Below, piece after piece: positions 21,510-34,499 of a stretch of 64,000 nt of DNA. Source of the stretch: Nepenthes gracilis (taxonomy: Eukaryota; Streptophyta; Magnoliopsida; Caryophyllales; Nepenthaceae); the NCBI GenBank assembly GCA_033239525.1, contig BSYO01000036.1, positions 3,308,126 through 3,372,125 of the forward strand. The letters run 5' to 3'. The notes under the pieces are model-generated. The model saw only the letters and a program-made list of their open reading frames with translations. It was not told the origin of the DNA and ran no database searches. Positions within the stretch are counted from its first letter, which is position 1; every line of letters begins with the position of its first letter. Position numbers and translations under genes: made by a program.

Positions 21510-24168
21510 GACTTCCTCAAACACAAGAAAATGCATAGTGTGGGAAGCCTAATGAAGTGCTGCTTAAATAGGTGACGCTTGGAAGATGAGATTGCATCGT
21601 GCGGAAAAACGCAGTGGATGCCCTAAATGACGACCATAACATGTGCCCGTTTAGCGAAGCGCCACAAGTCCTTCGTAGCAGCCCATTATAGCGCTTGTCA
21701 GACTGCCACTCCACTAACGCTGCAGCCGTCTGCCAAAATTTCAATAGTCGCATCCGCATTTAATGCGGTGATTCTGGCCATTAAAGGTAGCGGCAGCAGC
21801 CCTTCCAAAGCACGAAGTTAGGAAGAAAAATGAGCCATTCAAATGCAACAAAGGGAAATAAACCCATTGCTCATTTAAGCAATGAAATTTCATTATGTAT
21901 TTTCACTAATAAAGTTTCTTTATAAAGAAGTGACTAGCGGCCGCTGGATACCACTATCCATCCCCTTTTGGCCCTAAAGGATCAGAAGTCACGAACTCCG
22001 TCAATTCCAAGTGCATCCTAACAGCTGAATTTCGAGAGTCTAAAAGGCCGACACGAAAGCCTAGTACTTCCAGCAATGCTATTCTTTGACTAAGCCGGAT
22101 GCCTTCCTGGAATCTCCCTTTCAGCAAGGGAACCAGCTCTTTCGACCTGATTCTCGACCTCAGCTCCGCCTCCTACAGTGCTCGGACAACATGCAATCCT
22201 TGATCCGCGCCTGGTGCAACTCGAGCTCCTCTTGAAGAGCAGCAATTCGGTTTTGAGCCCCCAAGTTTGCGCCTACCAACTGTGACACAGTCGCCTCAGA
22301 CTCCAACCATGCTTGCTCAAAATGTGTTGCTCGTGCCCGAGTTTGCTCAACTTTTCGACAATGACCTACACCCGGGCCTCCATATCCCCCACTACCCAGA
22401 GGACACGGCTAAGTGACAGGCGGGTACCTCCAAGCCTTCGGTGTCACGAGGAGGTGGACGCCCCGTCTAACTCAAAACCCGACAGTGCCCTTAGGAACCT
22501 CATCAGCCTGATGACAGAAGGCTTTGAATGACAACCCTTCATCACCATTGTGAAATGTACAGCCTCGTCACGACCCCGCAAGGCCTGTGCGCCCTGTCTG
22601 GATTCCTCAGAAGGCGCTTCAAACTCCGAGGAAGAAGGTGATCTCACAATCAGTGTCACCATGACAAAGGAAGAAGGAACAACTGCAGAACAAAATTTTG
22701 TGCCTTTAAGCAAGCAAAGGATGCGAAACCTAGGGGGATCCTTGGCATTTAAATAACTAGAATCCTCCAGGGAAACGGCATCGTCCAAATGATGGGATAC
22801 AATCAACTGACCAACAGGATTCCACCATGTGGCAGCACCCTAAAGTGTTGCGCCTTTCCAAGGAGAGCCGTTATGACACAACGATTCCAGGATTTCCAAT
22901 GCAAAAAATGCACCAGTACTTTTGCCTGATGTGACAACTGTCAATGACGTTCTGCCTTCCAGGGTAGAGCATGGCAGCAATCAGTCCCCTTTTGGTCCTC
23001 CCGTCGACGGTCCCCTCTTGGACTCGAGGGACGAACGTCAGCCAAAACAACCGGAAGTCACCCAGCGTTCTGAGCAAGCTAGCGCTCGGGTGTGCATGGC
23101 GGCGAGAGGGTCCAACGCCCTTGAGTCATACCACGGAAGAAGGAAAGAGATACTCAGTAACATAAAGAATGAAGACAAAAGTTACTGATTTTATTCATTA
23201 AGATTCTCTACAAAGTACAAGATTTGTAATAGTAAAAGTATAAAAAAATAAAACATACAGCAAGGAGCAAAAAGTTCAGGATAGCGACGCCGCTGGAAGG
23301 GGTCGGCTTGGGGGACATGATCAGATCATATCATTCTTGTAGCATCACCTCAACTCCGACCCCACTTCCGCGCAAACATCACCAATACCGATCCACCACC
23401 GAAGGCGCGTTTAGACCGCCACAGCAGAAGGAAATGCATATATCACAGAAGTCTTGATGGAGTTGCGAGTCGCTCGCACACCCTCCAAAGAGACTCTGGG
23501 TTCCACCTCCTCTCTCGACAGCATATATGGACTACCGGCCACAGTAAGAGCTAGCGGCAACACTCTATCGAGGGAACAGAGTCTCCCGAAGCAACACGCC
23601 GACCCTGATGCACCCCACCTACCAACTAGAGTCACCGCTGACCATGAAGGAGGCACATGACAATAACAGAGTGGCTGAGCCACCCTCGTTACAATGAGGA
23701 ATCGCCCGCAGAAAGGGCGTAATGACAGGCTTCAATAGCAACACTTGGTCTCTCGCAAGTCCATCCGATCACTTCACGAATCCCCGCAGGGAGCAGGGCA
23801 AGCCAAGGACTTCGCATCACTTCTCCGAAGAATGGCTAACTATGGATCTCACCAACTGGAGAACTCCCCTATTTATGGCCATGCCAACACCCGACAAACT
23901 CCCAAAGGGGCGCATAACCCAATGGCCGTCTATCATAGAATAGGAAAGCTATCAATGCGAAGCCAGACTGCAGGATGCGAATCCTTCCCAATAGGGCTCC
24001 AAATCTTAGCAACGACTAAAAAGGCTGCATATTTGCCTGGGGAAGGAGCGGTGCCATGAAGGGACAAAAGCCAGCGCATCTCGATGAAGGCCATACGGAT
24101 CACCAACTTGACCCACCAAGGACATGCCAGGGCCCGGCTTTGGGCTGTCCCCAGGCATGGGGGGTTAG
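21510..24168. other. 3' non-coding region of element 1 up to the polypurine tract
   Basis: GC-richer than the host DNA and without pol-like sequence. A minus frame at 22444-22806 (SFELDGASTSS at its end) and neighbouring pieces may be further remains of antisense coding sequence, but I recognise no domain. It ends in GGCATGGGGGGTTAG just before the 3' LTR. Confidence 0.5.
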
Positions 24169-25071
24169 TGTTGGGTCCTACTCGAAGATGGGCCAAGAGC
24201 AGTGAGGCCCAGTCAAAGGAACGCAAGCCAAATCGAGCAGTAAGGCCCAAAACCTCGTCGTGAAGCCCAATGGGTCCAAGCGTACAATCTATGTGACATC
24301 TCATAATAACAGCCAATCAGCGAGCCGCTACAACCTGCTAAGGCAATTACAAGCCGCAAGAGCCTACCCAGAGAATACTTGCCAATAAGGAGAAGGTAAA
24401 AGCTGCAGGCCCCGACGCAGGCCGTCCTCCAAAGCTGCCCAGCCAATCCTCGTGCGAGCAGTAGATCAAGCGTGGTCAACACCAGATGGTAGTCTTAGCA
24501 CTACCGTAAGGCAACAGCTAACACCGCTGGCTATTGCCTGTGGTCAACAGCCAACAAATCTTGGCTCGCCACATGTCGAAGGTTCACGCGCCCAAGGTTC
24601 TCCACCACGGAGCCTATAAATATCATTTCCCTCAACAAGAAAAGGATCCAATTTCGAATCGAAACTCTTGATCCCCCGATCGAATTCCAAATCCTAGAAG
24701 GAATCTAAGGTGACCGACCCAAAAGGCCTCTATCAAGCAACTTTAGTGAGCCACTCCCTGCAGTGCAATCCATGGAGCCAACCATCCCATAACCGCTCAA
24801 CGAATCCTGCTTTTTGCATCCTCACATTTCCCACCGCATCTTTACATTCACTCCCACATCTCTGCAATTATTGCGGAAGATACTTGACTTAAACGTTGGA
24901 GTATTTTTAGTGGGAGAATATCCCACTAACCTCTAACATCTTATTTGTAGTTTGTGTTGTACAGGTTTCAGGCTATCAGCGACGGAGACCAAACTCGATC
25001 CAAATCAACTCGCGGTAGAATATTCGAAGGATCCCTAATCCATACAATAATCAAAAATCCAAGACGCAACA
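24169..25071 (+). repeat. 3' LTR of element 1
   Basis: Starts TGTTGGGTCCTACTCGAAG and ends GACGCAACA. It shares the CCTATAAATATCATTTCC box (about 24612) with the 5' copy and has extra sequence at about 24335-24430. Confidence 0.9.
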
Positions 25072-25076
25072 GATTA

Positions 25077-26727
25077 TATTTAATAAGATTTAAGGATATT
25101 TACAAAAGGAGGCTTCCCTTAATTTTTGGTTGGAAGTGGCTTGCTAAACGGGTTTCTGTTATACAGTTCTTTTTAAGATATTAGATTTTTTTAATTTTTT
25201 AATAGATAAGATTTATTGTTATAATATGAATTTTTTTTCATTCTATTAAAACTTGATATTTATCTTTATAATATAAAAGTTAATATTAAAATAGTATGTT
25301 AAAGTTTTATTTTGATCGCTATGGGCTATCACTTTTAGAATAATTTTGACTATTAGAAAATTGAAATTGGGATCTATTTTTACAGTATGAAATATTATTT
25401 GTAAAATAATATGTTTAAATATTATCTCAATCTTTATATTATAACTTTTAGAATAATTTTGACTGTTTAAACGCATCCCAAATTTCGATAACGTAATTAA
25501 TATTAACTAAATTATTATTAGATTAATTTATCAATTAATTAACCATTAGACGTGAATTATACATCGACACCTCAAACATTCACAAATAAATAAATTTAAA
25601 ATATGCACATGATCCAAATATGCCACACCTCATGTGGCTCCAACACAGACCTAAAATCTAACGTTAAACTTTACGTAAAGAATGATACCTGTCTAAAAAT
25701 ATAATTAGAGTATACAAATTTATGAAAATAAATCATAAGTCATAATCTAATAATTGACAAATATTCGTCGAACAACTTAAAGTTATCATAAGACTTTAAC
25801 AACATGATCCCTTAACCTGCATATCATTTTATATACATTTTACCTGCTGTCTGAACTTAACAACATCAATCAAATACATCAATTAACAAGTCATAAGCTG
25901 TCCAGGTCTAAACCAATTCATTAACTGATGCCACACATGATAAAACTTTAATTTAGACATCTAAACGTTACCTGGAGACCAAATACATCACAAACCGATG
26001 ACCAAAACTTAAATTAAACTAAAATACAGTATATAGATATATTAAACGTTGTTTGAAAATATTAAACAATATAAATCATCCATAAACATAACAATCTAAA
26101 CTCTTCTTATCCTTTTGATCATTTAATCCTAATCGCATGGTAAGGACTTGTGTATCTCAGCTGAAGGAGTTAGTAAAATAGTAAGGAAGTTAGTCAAAAG
26201 CTCAATAAGGTACATAATATATCAATGAACATGTATTAGCATTTAAAATATATCATAATGGACTATGGAACATAATTGGATGCAAATAATGAACTTGTGT
26301 AGAAAAATGTCATGATAAAGTTTTCATATTTTCTTATTTTAACGTATTACCTTTGTATCATTAAAATATAGTTAATTTTTTATTTTTTTAGTAACCAGAA
26401 CCAAAAGGCCTTATAAATAAAGAAGTGGATAATCAAATATCAGATTGTGTATATTTTTACACAACTAAAGGTCATAAGTTTCTATTCAATATTCAAAGGT
26501 GAGCCGTTTATATATCACCTTATATACGAGGCCAAATGCCACTTCTTTTCTGCAGGTGATATGGTCAAAAATCGATATACTACTATAATATTTAAGACAT
26601 GTCAAAATATACTACCCGCTAAATAATCCTTGCTTCAGTTTTTTATTCTTATGAAAATGCTACATTTTTTCTTGATTTTTTTTAAATTGTCTCACTCTTA
26701 AAAAATATACATAATTATTAGTATTTA
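25077..26727. other. AT-rich spacer between the two large elements, possibly old LTR sequence
   Basis: No gene. The stretch at about 25560-26230 has the look of a reversed, decayed LTR (CTGTCTGAACTTAACAACAT and CTGTCCAGGTCTAAACCAAT words), but no ends or partner could be found. Confidence 0.35.
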
Positions 26728-27727
26728 TGCGTTCTAAATCCAAGTTTCGAATAGATTCGAGTTGAGTTATCTGTCGGATTCCGATCTCCATCTTCTGAGT
26801 TTCAGATCCTATACACCACAACTTCAAACAAGTGGTCAGGTGACGGCGGGAATAATCCCACCTAAAATACTCCGATACTCAAGTCAGTAAGTAGCCTTTT
26901 GAGGATAGAAGGTGGATACAGAGAATATAGAAATGAATACTGGGGGTGTATTTATGGATGTAGGTAGTGAGTGCACTCGTAGAGAGAGTGGCTTTGGTTG
27001 CTCGTGAATAGTAGTTTCTCTAAGTACTAAACTCGCAGGAAGCTAGTAGTAGAGAGAGGGAGGGAGAACGTTGGGATGCTTGAGAGTTTAGAGAACTTCT
27101 GAGAGCTTAAATTTGCTTGAGGGTGTTTAGTGGGCAAGAGAAGGCATGCTTCTAGAGTGAGTTTCCATGGCCTTTTATAGCCATTGCCATGAATTTCCTT
27201 CCTTATGCAGCGAGGTTGGATGCCCACCTTCTTTATGGGGATCATTGCCTTTCCAGCGTCGACGTGAGCGCCATTCCTGGTCATAACGATCAAAGAGGCA
27301 AATCTCATTCCTTCTACGTATGGTAACCATTAGGGGTTTTTGGCAGATTACATGTAGATACCCGTGTTTTCCTTCAGGGATGTGCTTTGATTCTGGAAGG
27401 TTACCGTTATAAGGGAGATTGCCTTCTTTAGAGATGCAAAAAATCATGATAGAAGACCGTTGTGGCCTAGAAAGGGACATGTGGGCCGATTTAGGCATGG
27501 CCGCATTCATCCTGGGCTTCTGCCAGTTTACTTACCACTATTCTGGTTAACGGTAGCATTGACCATTCCAAGCTCAGATGAGCCATACTTCTTCTTGGGC
27601 CACTGCCGACCCACTTGTTACTCTGTCGGTCAACAGGAGCGTTGACCGTCCTAAGTAGAAATAGGCTGCTACTAGATTTGAGCCGTTTTCTCCTTTATGA
27701 GCTAGCCTACTACTGACGTCCCCATCA
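26728..27727 (-). repeat. 3' LTR of element 2
   Basis: Direct repeat of 36069-37071. Shared landmarks are GTCAGGTGACG near the left end, a TTTTATAGCCAT box (about 27173) and the terminal CGTCCCCATCA on the + strand. Confidence 0.9.
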
Positions 27728-28202
27728 CTAGCTCCCCATTCTGGTGGCCTAGGACGCGTTCAGCTGTGTAACTTGTAATGGTAAGTTTGATGATGAAACT
27801 TGCCGTGGCTCTTGTTCTTCATGCGTGCTCTTTATTTTTCACTCCGGGTCAGTTGATCATTGACCGCAATGTCAAGATCCAGAGAACTGAGTTGGAAGGA
27901 GAGCGTTGACTAGATTCGATAACCGTCATGTCAAAATTTGAAGAATGGTGCTGAAGAGAGCGTTGATCAAATTCATTGACCGTCATGTCAAAATCCGGAG
28001 AACTATACTAAAGAAAGTATTGACCGAATTCATTAACCATCATGTCAGAATCCGGAGGACTGGTTTGGATTAAATCGACGCGTTGTTTCATTTTGCCACC
28101 GAACAAGAAATCGAAAGGTTTGCAAAATAGCTTCAGTACTTTGCCACGTGTTGTTATGCAATGAATTTACAATTCCGATAACTAATTCACCAGAAGATTA
28201 GA

Positions 28203-30110
28203 TTGGATTGCGCCCTCTCTAGAATCAACACGTGTTTGTCTTGGTGGGCGCACCTTTTTGATGCACCGCTTACTCCTACAGGTAAGAACTTTATAAAAAC
28301 CGTTTGTCAATTCAAATTTCACACACATTTCTTCTCAAAAATTCTAAGTCCTTGTCTTCTTCCTCTTGCTTCTGATCTCATAGTTCCCTTCGTTTTCGAA
28401 ATTGCCTCAATCATTTCCACTTGTGAGGTGAGGGAATTATACATCGAGTTCAACTTTCCTCTTCAGATTGTGTTCTTGATGCCCACGGAGCAGGACAGAG
28501 CCTGCTCTCCCCCTAATGGCTACATTGCTGTGTATGAGGCCCTCCTGAGGAGTGGGGTTCACCTCACTATACGAAAGGAGTTACTTTGCATTTTTACAAT
28601 ATTTAACGTTCCTATCGTACGACTTCACATGAATGCTGTGCGATATCTTTGTTCGTTATGCATTTTCCTCCGCCATTATTTATAGATGCTGACGGTGGAG
28701 GCTGTTCGGGTGATGTTCCGGTTTACCCAAAGTGGGAACTAGATCTCCTTGTCTCCTTGGGAGTTGCGCATTAGCAGCGCTATCTACGATTCTCTCAAGA
28801 ATTGGAAGGATGGTTGCTAACAGTTTGCCATTGTCCGGGATTTGGACAAGGTCCCTAGTGATCTCATCGGGAAGCCAACGAAGGAAGAGGTGAAGGCAAC
28901 GGGGCTCATACTGCAACTGATGAAGGAGCATCTCTCCGAGGTCAGGAGAGATCCCCTGGTCTCAAGGCAGGAGGACAAGAGAGCTTGTTGGGGTCATCCT
29001 TCGCCTGTTCAGAAGGTCAGACCTCCACCGGCGGCGTCGCAACACAAGAGGAAGGCTATCTCTCTCACTATCGGTGAGGCTGACCCTCCCGTGACCACTC
29101 AGGCTCCCAACAACCTAGGGAAGAAGAAGGTCGTTCCAGTTGAGTCTACTTCCTCATCTTCCACGGAGCCGGACTATTGAATGGCCAGGCAACTTGCTAG
29201 GACTGGGGAGCATCCTAGGGTTGACGTTTCTGTGGAGGACTTCGAGGCCATCGTGCGAGTTACCACAAAAGCCGCCGTCATTGAGTTATCTCTGCCAAGA
29301 GACTTAGCGGCACCTGCTGCGCCAGTGGAGCCACCACTTGAAGCCGCCGGGTTAGAGGAGCTAGCTGCAGAGTCGTCTGCTGAGCAAGAAGAGTCAGCCA
29401 CTGAAGTACTTGCTGAGGCGGATAACATCATTGCAGAGCCTGCGCAGGAGGCCATCGCTCCAAGTCTCCTGGACATCTTGTTGTTGGAACCCACTGGTGA
29501 AGCCACTATAGAGTGGTCTTAGGAGAGGGCCACTCCAAGTTCCCCTCCAGTAGGTCCTGAGTCATGGGACCGGTCAGGAAGGAAGCAATGAAGAATCTTT
29601 CCAGTAACTTTTCGAAGCTCTCCCTTTCCTCTTCCTTTGTCATTGTTGCCTAACCTATTTGGTTTCTTGCACGAGAACAAGATTTTGTGCGCAGTGTGCA
29701 AGGGATTGCGCCAAAGGGATGCTGTAATCAAAAATCGTGATGAGGAGATTCTCCAGCTAGATGAGGAAAAAGCCTGTTGAGTGCCCAAGTCAAAAAGCAC
29801 TAGGAGGTGGAGGCCGCCTTCCAGTCTGAGTTGTCTTAGCTAAGAGCGCAATCTGCAAGACTGGAAGAGAGGGCTGCCCGGGCGGAGGCGCTCACGGGTG
29901 AGCTCTGGGGAAGGATAGCCTCATTAGAGAATGAGCTATCCACTTGTCTACATCCTCAAGAGGTCACTTAGGCGCCGTGAGTCAACCTTTGGAAAGGCGT
30001 CAGCATTTGCCGCCATATTGCCAAGGTTGCAGATCCTGATTTTCCTAATGGCGTCCTTGTCCCCTCGAACCGTGCTGCCCTGCGGTGCGAGGACCTGGTG
30101 AACTTTTCTT
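28203..30110 (+). pseudogene. Extra ORF of element 2, antisense to its gag-pol (Transposase_28-like)
   Basis: The + strand frame includes SPPNGYIAVYEALLRSGVHL and PIVRLHMNAVRYLCSLCIFL, the same putative gypsy type transposon pattern seen antisense in element 1. It then passes stops into LKNWKDG, DLIGKPTKEEVKATGLILQL, a basic/Ser-rich linker, a Glu/Ala-rich acidic part (29181-29522) and a coiled-coil tail (RLEERAARAEALTGELWGRI) at about 29850-29940. The end RCEDLVNFSWAT near 30090 closes the region. Stops at 28683, 29177 and 29519 and shifts make this a pseudogene. Confidence 0.7.
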
Positions 30111-30647
30111 GGGCTACCTAGGGGCCTCTCCCATGTCTTCCTGGGAGCTCTACTCCCTAACTGTGATTTTTGTACTTTTATTCTTCGTTGTACTTTGTAA
30201 ATAAAGCTTTGTTAATAAAACACAGATTATGTTAACGTATCGTGTTTCCTGACTTTATCCTGCTTTCTCTTTAGTCGTTTACTCTTTGCACTGGCTGGCC
30301 GGCTTAGTGTACTTTGTACAGGGCGGTCAGCCATAACACTAATCGCCGCAGTCTAGCTACTCAGAGACGTGTGTTGCGCTCTTAGATGAACCTAAGTCCT
30401 CGAGGAGACATTAGGGTGAGTCGTTGTATCACGATATCTTCACATACGAGCACACTTTGTTTAACGGCTTTGGTTTTCGTATTAGGTGGCGGCCCATGTA
30501 TGACTTTGGGCGGCTAGCTTTTAGTCAGAGGACATTGCCCTTAATTTGTCGACCGTTGTAGACTGACTACGCTGTCTCCTACTAGAGGAGGTCATCACGC
30601 GTTCCGTTTAAATCCCATAAGGTTTGGTATTAGACCGTGAATCAGCT

Positions 30648-30876
30648 ACTTGGATGACCAAGGGTTTTATTCGACCGCTCACGGACCACTTGAATGACCA
30701 ATGTTTAATTCGAAGGCTTACGAGCCAGTTGGATGACCAAGACTTAATTCGACGACTTGTGGGCCACTTAGATGACCAAGATTTAATTCAACCGCTTATG
30801 GGCCGCTTGAATGAGTAAGATTTAATTTGACCGCTTATAAGCCGCTTGGATGACCAATATTTAATTGCGAGCGAGT
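30648..30876 (+). repeat. 39-base tandem repeat, about six copies, in element 2
   Basis: The unit is ACTTGGATGACCAAGATTTA with ATTCGACCGCTTATGGGCC, at 39-40 base spacing, with the last copy partial. In one + frame it reads as 13-residue repeats (HLDDQDLIQPLMG). It lies between integrase and the extra ORF. Confidence 0.85.
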
Positions 30877-31079
30877 GAAAACTCGACTGGCTTAGAGGTA
30901 GTTTAGGTCGTTTATTTTGTACAATCTGTAAGCAAGCATTCATATAAAAAAAGAAAAAAGAAAGGAAAGGGAAACATGGAACTATGCAAATGAAAAAGAT
31001 ATATTTTTATTAATCATAATAAATGTTACAATCATGCTCCACATCACACAGATGACATACCTGGGTCTTCATTGGTAGT

Positions 31080-32265
31080 AGCGCTTCAGGTGGATTGCGT
31101 TCCACGTCTGCAGGACCAACTTGCCATCCTGGGTTCGGAGCTTATATGCTCCATTCTGCAGGACAACGGAGACTAGGAATGGGCCTTCCTAATTCAGGAA
31201 AAGCTTGTTCAAATTGGCTATTTTACCCGTAGCCTCTATACTTCGTAATACCAGGTCCCCAACTTTGAATTACCACACTTTTACTTTCTTGTGATAAAAT
31301 CAAGCGATTCGTTGTTGGTAGGTGGCTGTGTGCATCATGGCTACGTCGTAGGCTTCCTCCAATAAATCTAGGTGCTCCATAATCTTTTGAGAGTTGCCAA
31401 GTGGATCGAATGCTTCGACCCTGAGGCTTGGGAGCCCGATCTCCTCTAGTATTATAACCTCAGTCCCCTAGCAGAGGCTAAAGGGTGTCTCGTGAGTTGG
31501 TTCCTTAGGAGTCGTCTGGTAGAACCATATCACAGAGGCTAGTTTGTCGACTCAGGAGCCCCCTGCATCCTCTGACTTGGTATTTGGACCATGGAGCAGC
31601 GTACAGTTGATGACTTCTACCTGCTCGTTCGCTTGAAGGTACGCCACCGAAGTGTAGACCATTCTGATACCCAAACTGGTGCAATACTTGGTGAAGCATT
31701 TTTCTAAAAATTGGATTCCGTTGTTAGTGACGATAACCTCGAGAATACCAAATCTGCACAATATGTTCTGGCGGACGAATATTAGGGCATTGTGCTCTGT
31801 GATCCTAGCCAGTGGGGCAACTTAAACCCATTTATTGAAATAATTTATACTTGCGATGATGAACTTTCTCTGCCTAGCCGCAATGGAAAATATGTCGAGA
31901 ATATCAAGCCCCTATTGTGTGAAAGGCCAAGGAGCTTAGAGGGATATCGGTTCTATAGGCGGATGGTGGTGAAGATTGCTATGGAGTTGACGATTCTTGC
32001 ATTTTTTCACAAATTCCAAGACGTCCTTCCTCGTTGTTGGCGAGTAATATCCCTGGCGCATGACTTTGAATGCTAGGCCCTTGCTGCCAATGTGTGAACC
32101 ACATATTTCGGGGTAGATTTTGCTCAAGGCGTAGTCGGCCTCCTCGGGGTAAAACATCGAAAGGTACGGAATCGAATATCCTTGGCGATACAACCTTCCG
32201 TCGACAATGGTGTACTAGGCGGCCGTTTTTGATCCGCTTGGCCTCGTCCACGTTCTCCAACTATG
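31080..32265 (-). pseudogene. Integrase region of element 2 (broken)
   Basis: The minus strand reads YPEEADYALSKIYPEICGSH with IGSKGLAFKVMRQGYYSPTT, then KFIIASINYFNKWV, CRFGILEVIVTNNGIQFLEK (catalytic second-Asp block, normally TDNG, here TNNG) and SVAYLQANEQVEVINCTLLH. GLPSLRVEAFDPLGNSQKIM and a GDLVLR-like block follow toward 31200. The loss of the TDNG Asp and the stops show it is inactive. Confidence 0.82.
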
Positions 32266-32379
32266 TTCCACCTCCCAGATACCTCCAGTAGACATCATCT
32301 TGTTTTTTACGTCGAAGACTTGCATCGCTTCCTATTCCTCTATGTTGGGGGTGTTTAAACTTTTCCTCATGTCCCTCGA

Positions 32380-33640
32380 GTATTATTTTAGATTTTCGGT
32401 CACCGCTACTCTAGCAAGTTGGTCGGCCTTCCAGTTCTCAGTTCTGGGGACGTGGACCGGCCTCAACTTATCAAATCTTTGAATCGTGTTCTGCGCCTTA
32501 GCCAGGTATCTACCCAAGAGAGGGTTGTTTGCCTCAAAACTCCCATTGATCTGGTTAACAACTAGCTCTGAGTCGTTATAAACGGTCAATCACTTAGCTG
32601 AGCACTCCTTGGCTAGCCGTGATCCGGCTAACAATGCCTCGTATTCGATATCGTTAATAGAGGTACAGCTCTTTCCCGTCTCTTGGTGACGTCTGCAACG
32701 GTGGACTGGTTAAGTACTGCTTCAGTTCGTCGAAGGCAGCTTGGCACTCTGATGTCTATTGGAATCCGTTTGCCTTCGTTTCCCTCAAAGCCTTGAAGAA
32801 AGACTGATATTTGTTGTCTAACTTTGCCAAGAATCGGGACAATGCTGCTAGTCAACCGCTGGACATCCTTGACGCTCCGTGGCGGAGACATGTCTATGAG
32901 GGCCTTGATCTTCTCTGGGTTTCTTTCGATCCCTCACTAAGAGACGATAAAACCCTAGAACTTTCCTGAGGACACTCTGAAGATGAAGATGCACTTTGAT
33001 AGGTTTAACTTCATCTGGTGAGAACGAAATACCTTCAAGGATTCAGCCAGATCACGAATATAATCGCTGGTGGTCTTGCTTTTGACGAGTTTGTCGTCTA
33101 CATACACCTCCATATTACGGTCAATCTACTTCTCGAATATCTTGTTTACGAGCCTTTGGTAAGTCGCGCCCACGTTCTTTAAAATAAAAGGCATGACCTT
33201 GTAACAGTAGGTGCCTTGATCGGTCATGAATAAGGTGTGCTCATTGTCATCTGGGCTCATCCCGATCTAGTTGTAACTCGTGACCAGAAGTCGAGTCTAC
33301 AGTAAGTCAATCTTGGGCAAAGGGAAGCTGTCCTTTGGGCAAGTCTTATTGACGTCGATGAAATCGACACACATCCGCCATTTTTCGTTACTTTTCTTGA
33401 CTATGACAACATTGGAGAGCCAATTTGAGTACTAAACTTTCATAATAAAGCCGACATCGAGTAGCTTCTTTACTTCTTCCCGAATGGCTACGAGCTTCTC
33501 AACGAAGTGGTTCCTCCACTTCTATCTAACGGGTTTACAGCTGGGATCGAGATCCAACTTGTGGACTATTACTCCGATCGGAATCACTGGCATGTCAGTA
33601 GGCATCCATGCGAAGATATCCGCATTCTGCCTCAAGAAGC
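32380..33640 (-). pseudogene. Reverse transcriptase and RNase H of element 2 (broken)
   Basis: The YVDD active-site codons are at 33093-33104 on the minus strand, within NMEVYVDDKLVKSKTTSDYI and followed by KVFRSHQMKLNLSKCIFIF. Downstream come PPRSVKDVQRLTSSI and RNase H words: YNDSELVVNQINGSFEANNP, LGRYLAKAQNTIQRF, VPRTENWKADQLARVA. Unlike element 1, the reverse transcriptase core is retained, but frameshifts (for example after VLGF) and stops break it. Confidence 0.82.
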
Positions 33641-33839
33641 TTATCAACTCGTCGCACAAGGGTCCAATAAGTGAGCCCCCTATCTATACACACCTCTTTA
33701 GGTCCTCAAAATTTAGTGGTACGAGGTCGGCGGCTTTGCCGGAGTGCACCTGCTGTAAGGTCGCTTCATCTCAAGGGTCCAACTCTCTTGTCGGCCTTCT
33801 GCCGCCGCTTGGGGCTACCTACGACATGTAGCAGGTCCG

Positions 33840-34330
33840 TCCAGTCACTTAGTCACCCAACACTTCACCAATACCGCAAGCTATTGAAAATTTTATTTTT
33901 AAGTGCGGTATTGAGTTGATGGCTCTAAACACTGCTAATCACGGTCGGCCTATGATAGCGTTGTATACGGATGGTAAATCAACAACCAAGAATGTGAGCG
34001 TGTGACTCACCACTCTGGAGTACGTACCTAGGGTGACCTCTAACTATATTATCCCTTGGACAGCCATAGGTTCATTGTCTAGGCCATATAATGGCCCTTC
34101 AGCAGGTTTTAGTTTATTCTTTTTGTGACCAAATTTAAAGAAAGTATCGAGGTAAAGTAAATCCTTAGAACTTTCATTATCAATGAAAACTCGTTTCAAC
34201 TAGTAGTCCACAGTACCATATAAAACGAGTGTAGATACAATAAGGGGATTAGTACGTGGGAAAATTACATGAATCATGTTGTTATCACTAAAGCTAATGA
34301 CATTTTTCTCTACTCTCTACTTCTTACGCC
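33840..34330 (-). pseudogene. Aspartic protease region of element 2
   Basis: The minus strand gives NVISFSDNNMIHVIFPRTNP, LKRVFIDNESSKDLLYLDTF, LYGLDNEPMAVQG and VVDLPSVYNAIIGRP. It is close in layout to the protease region of element 1. The active-site block is IDNESSKD, so the usual DNGSS glycine is replaced. Confidence 0.75.
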
Positions 34331-34499
34331 CAACTTGCCTCTACTTGTGATCTGCTTGGTAGGTATTAGCAGGATTGGTCACTATCATATTAACCACTCC
34401 AACCGCAACTCGGTTCTATGACTGGAACGAATTTGACCCTTTTTCGCCAATGGTGACAAATTTCTGCCCAGGATTCCTGTTAAACCTGGTGAGATGGCC

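Larger units (their letters stand above)
12895..25071 (+). mobile_element. Ty3/gypsy LTR retrotransposon, Tat-type, decayed (element 1)
   Basis: The two LTRs are 12895-13684 and 24169-25071. The 3' LTR ends are TGTTG and CAACA. After the 5' LTR comes TTGACACCGTCCGTGGGAAC, a variant of the GGCGCCGTCTGTGGGAA block common at the primer-binding site of Tat-type elements. Before the 3' LTR is GGCATGGGGGGTTAG, a probable polypurine tract. Domain order is gag, protease, reverse transcriptase, RNase H, integrase (Ty3/gypsy), all broken by stops and frameshifts. A long region with tandem repeats and an antisense ORF follows. Flanks AATTA (12890-12894) and GATTA (25072-25076) match at four of five bases, a likely eroded target duplication. 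Confidence 0.93.

Noticed and set aside
33484..33831. + strand frame of 115 codons
   Set aside because: Shadow of the reverse transcriptase and protease region of element 2 on the minus strand.
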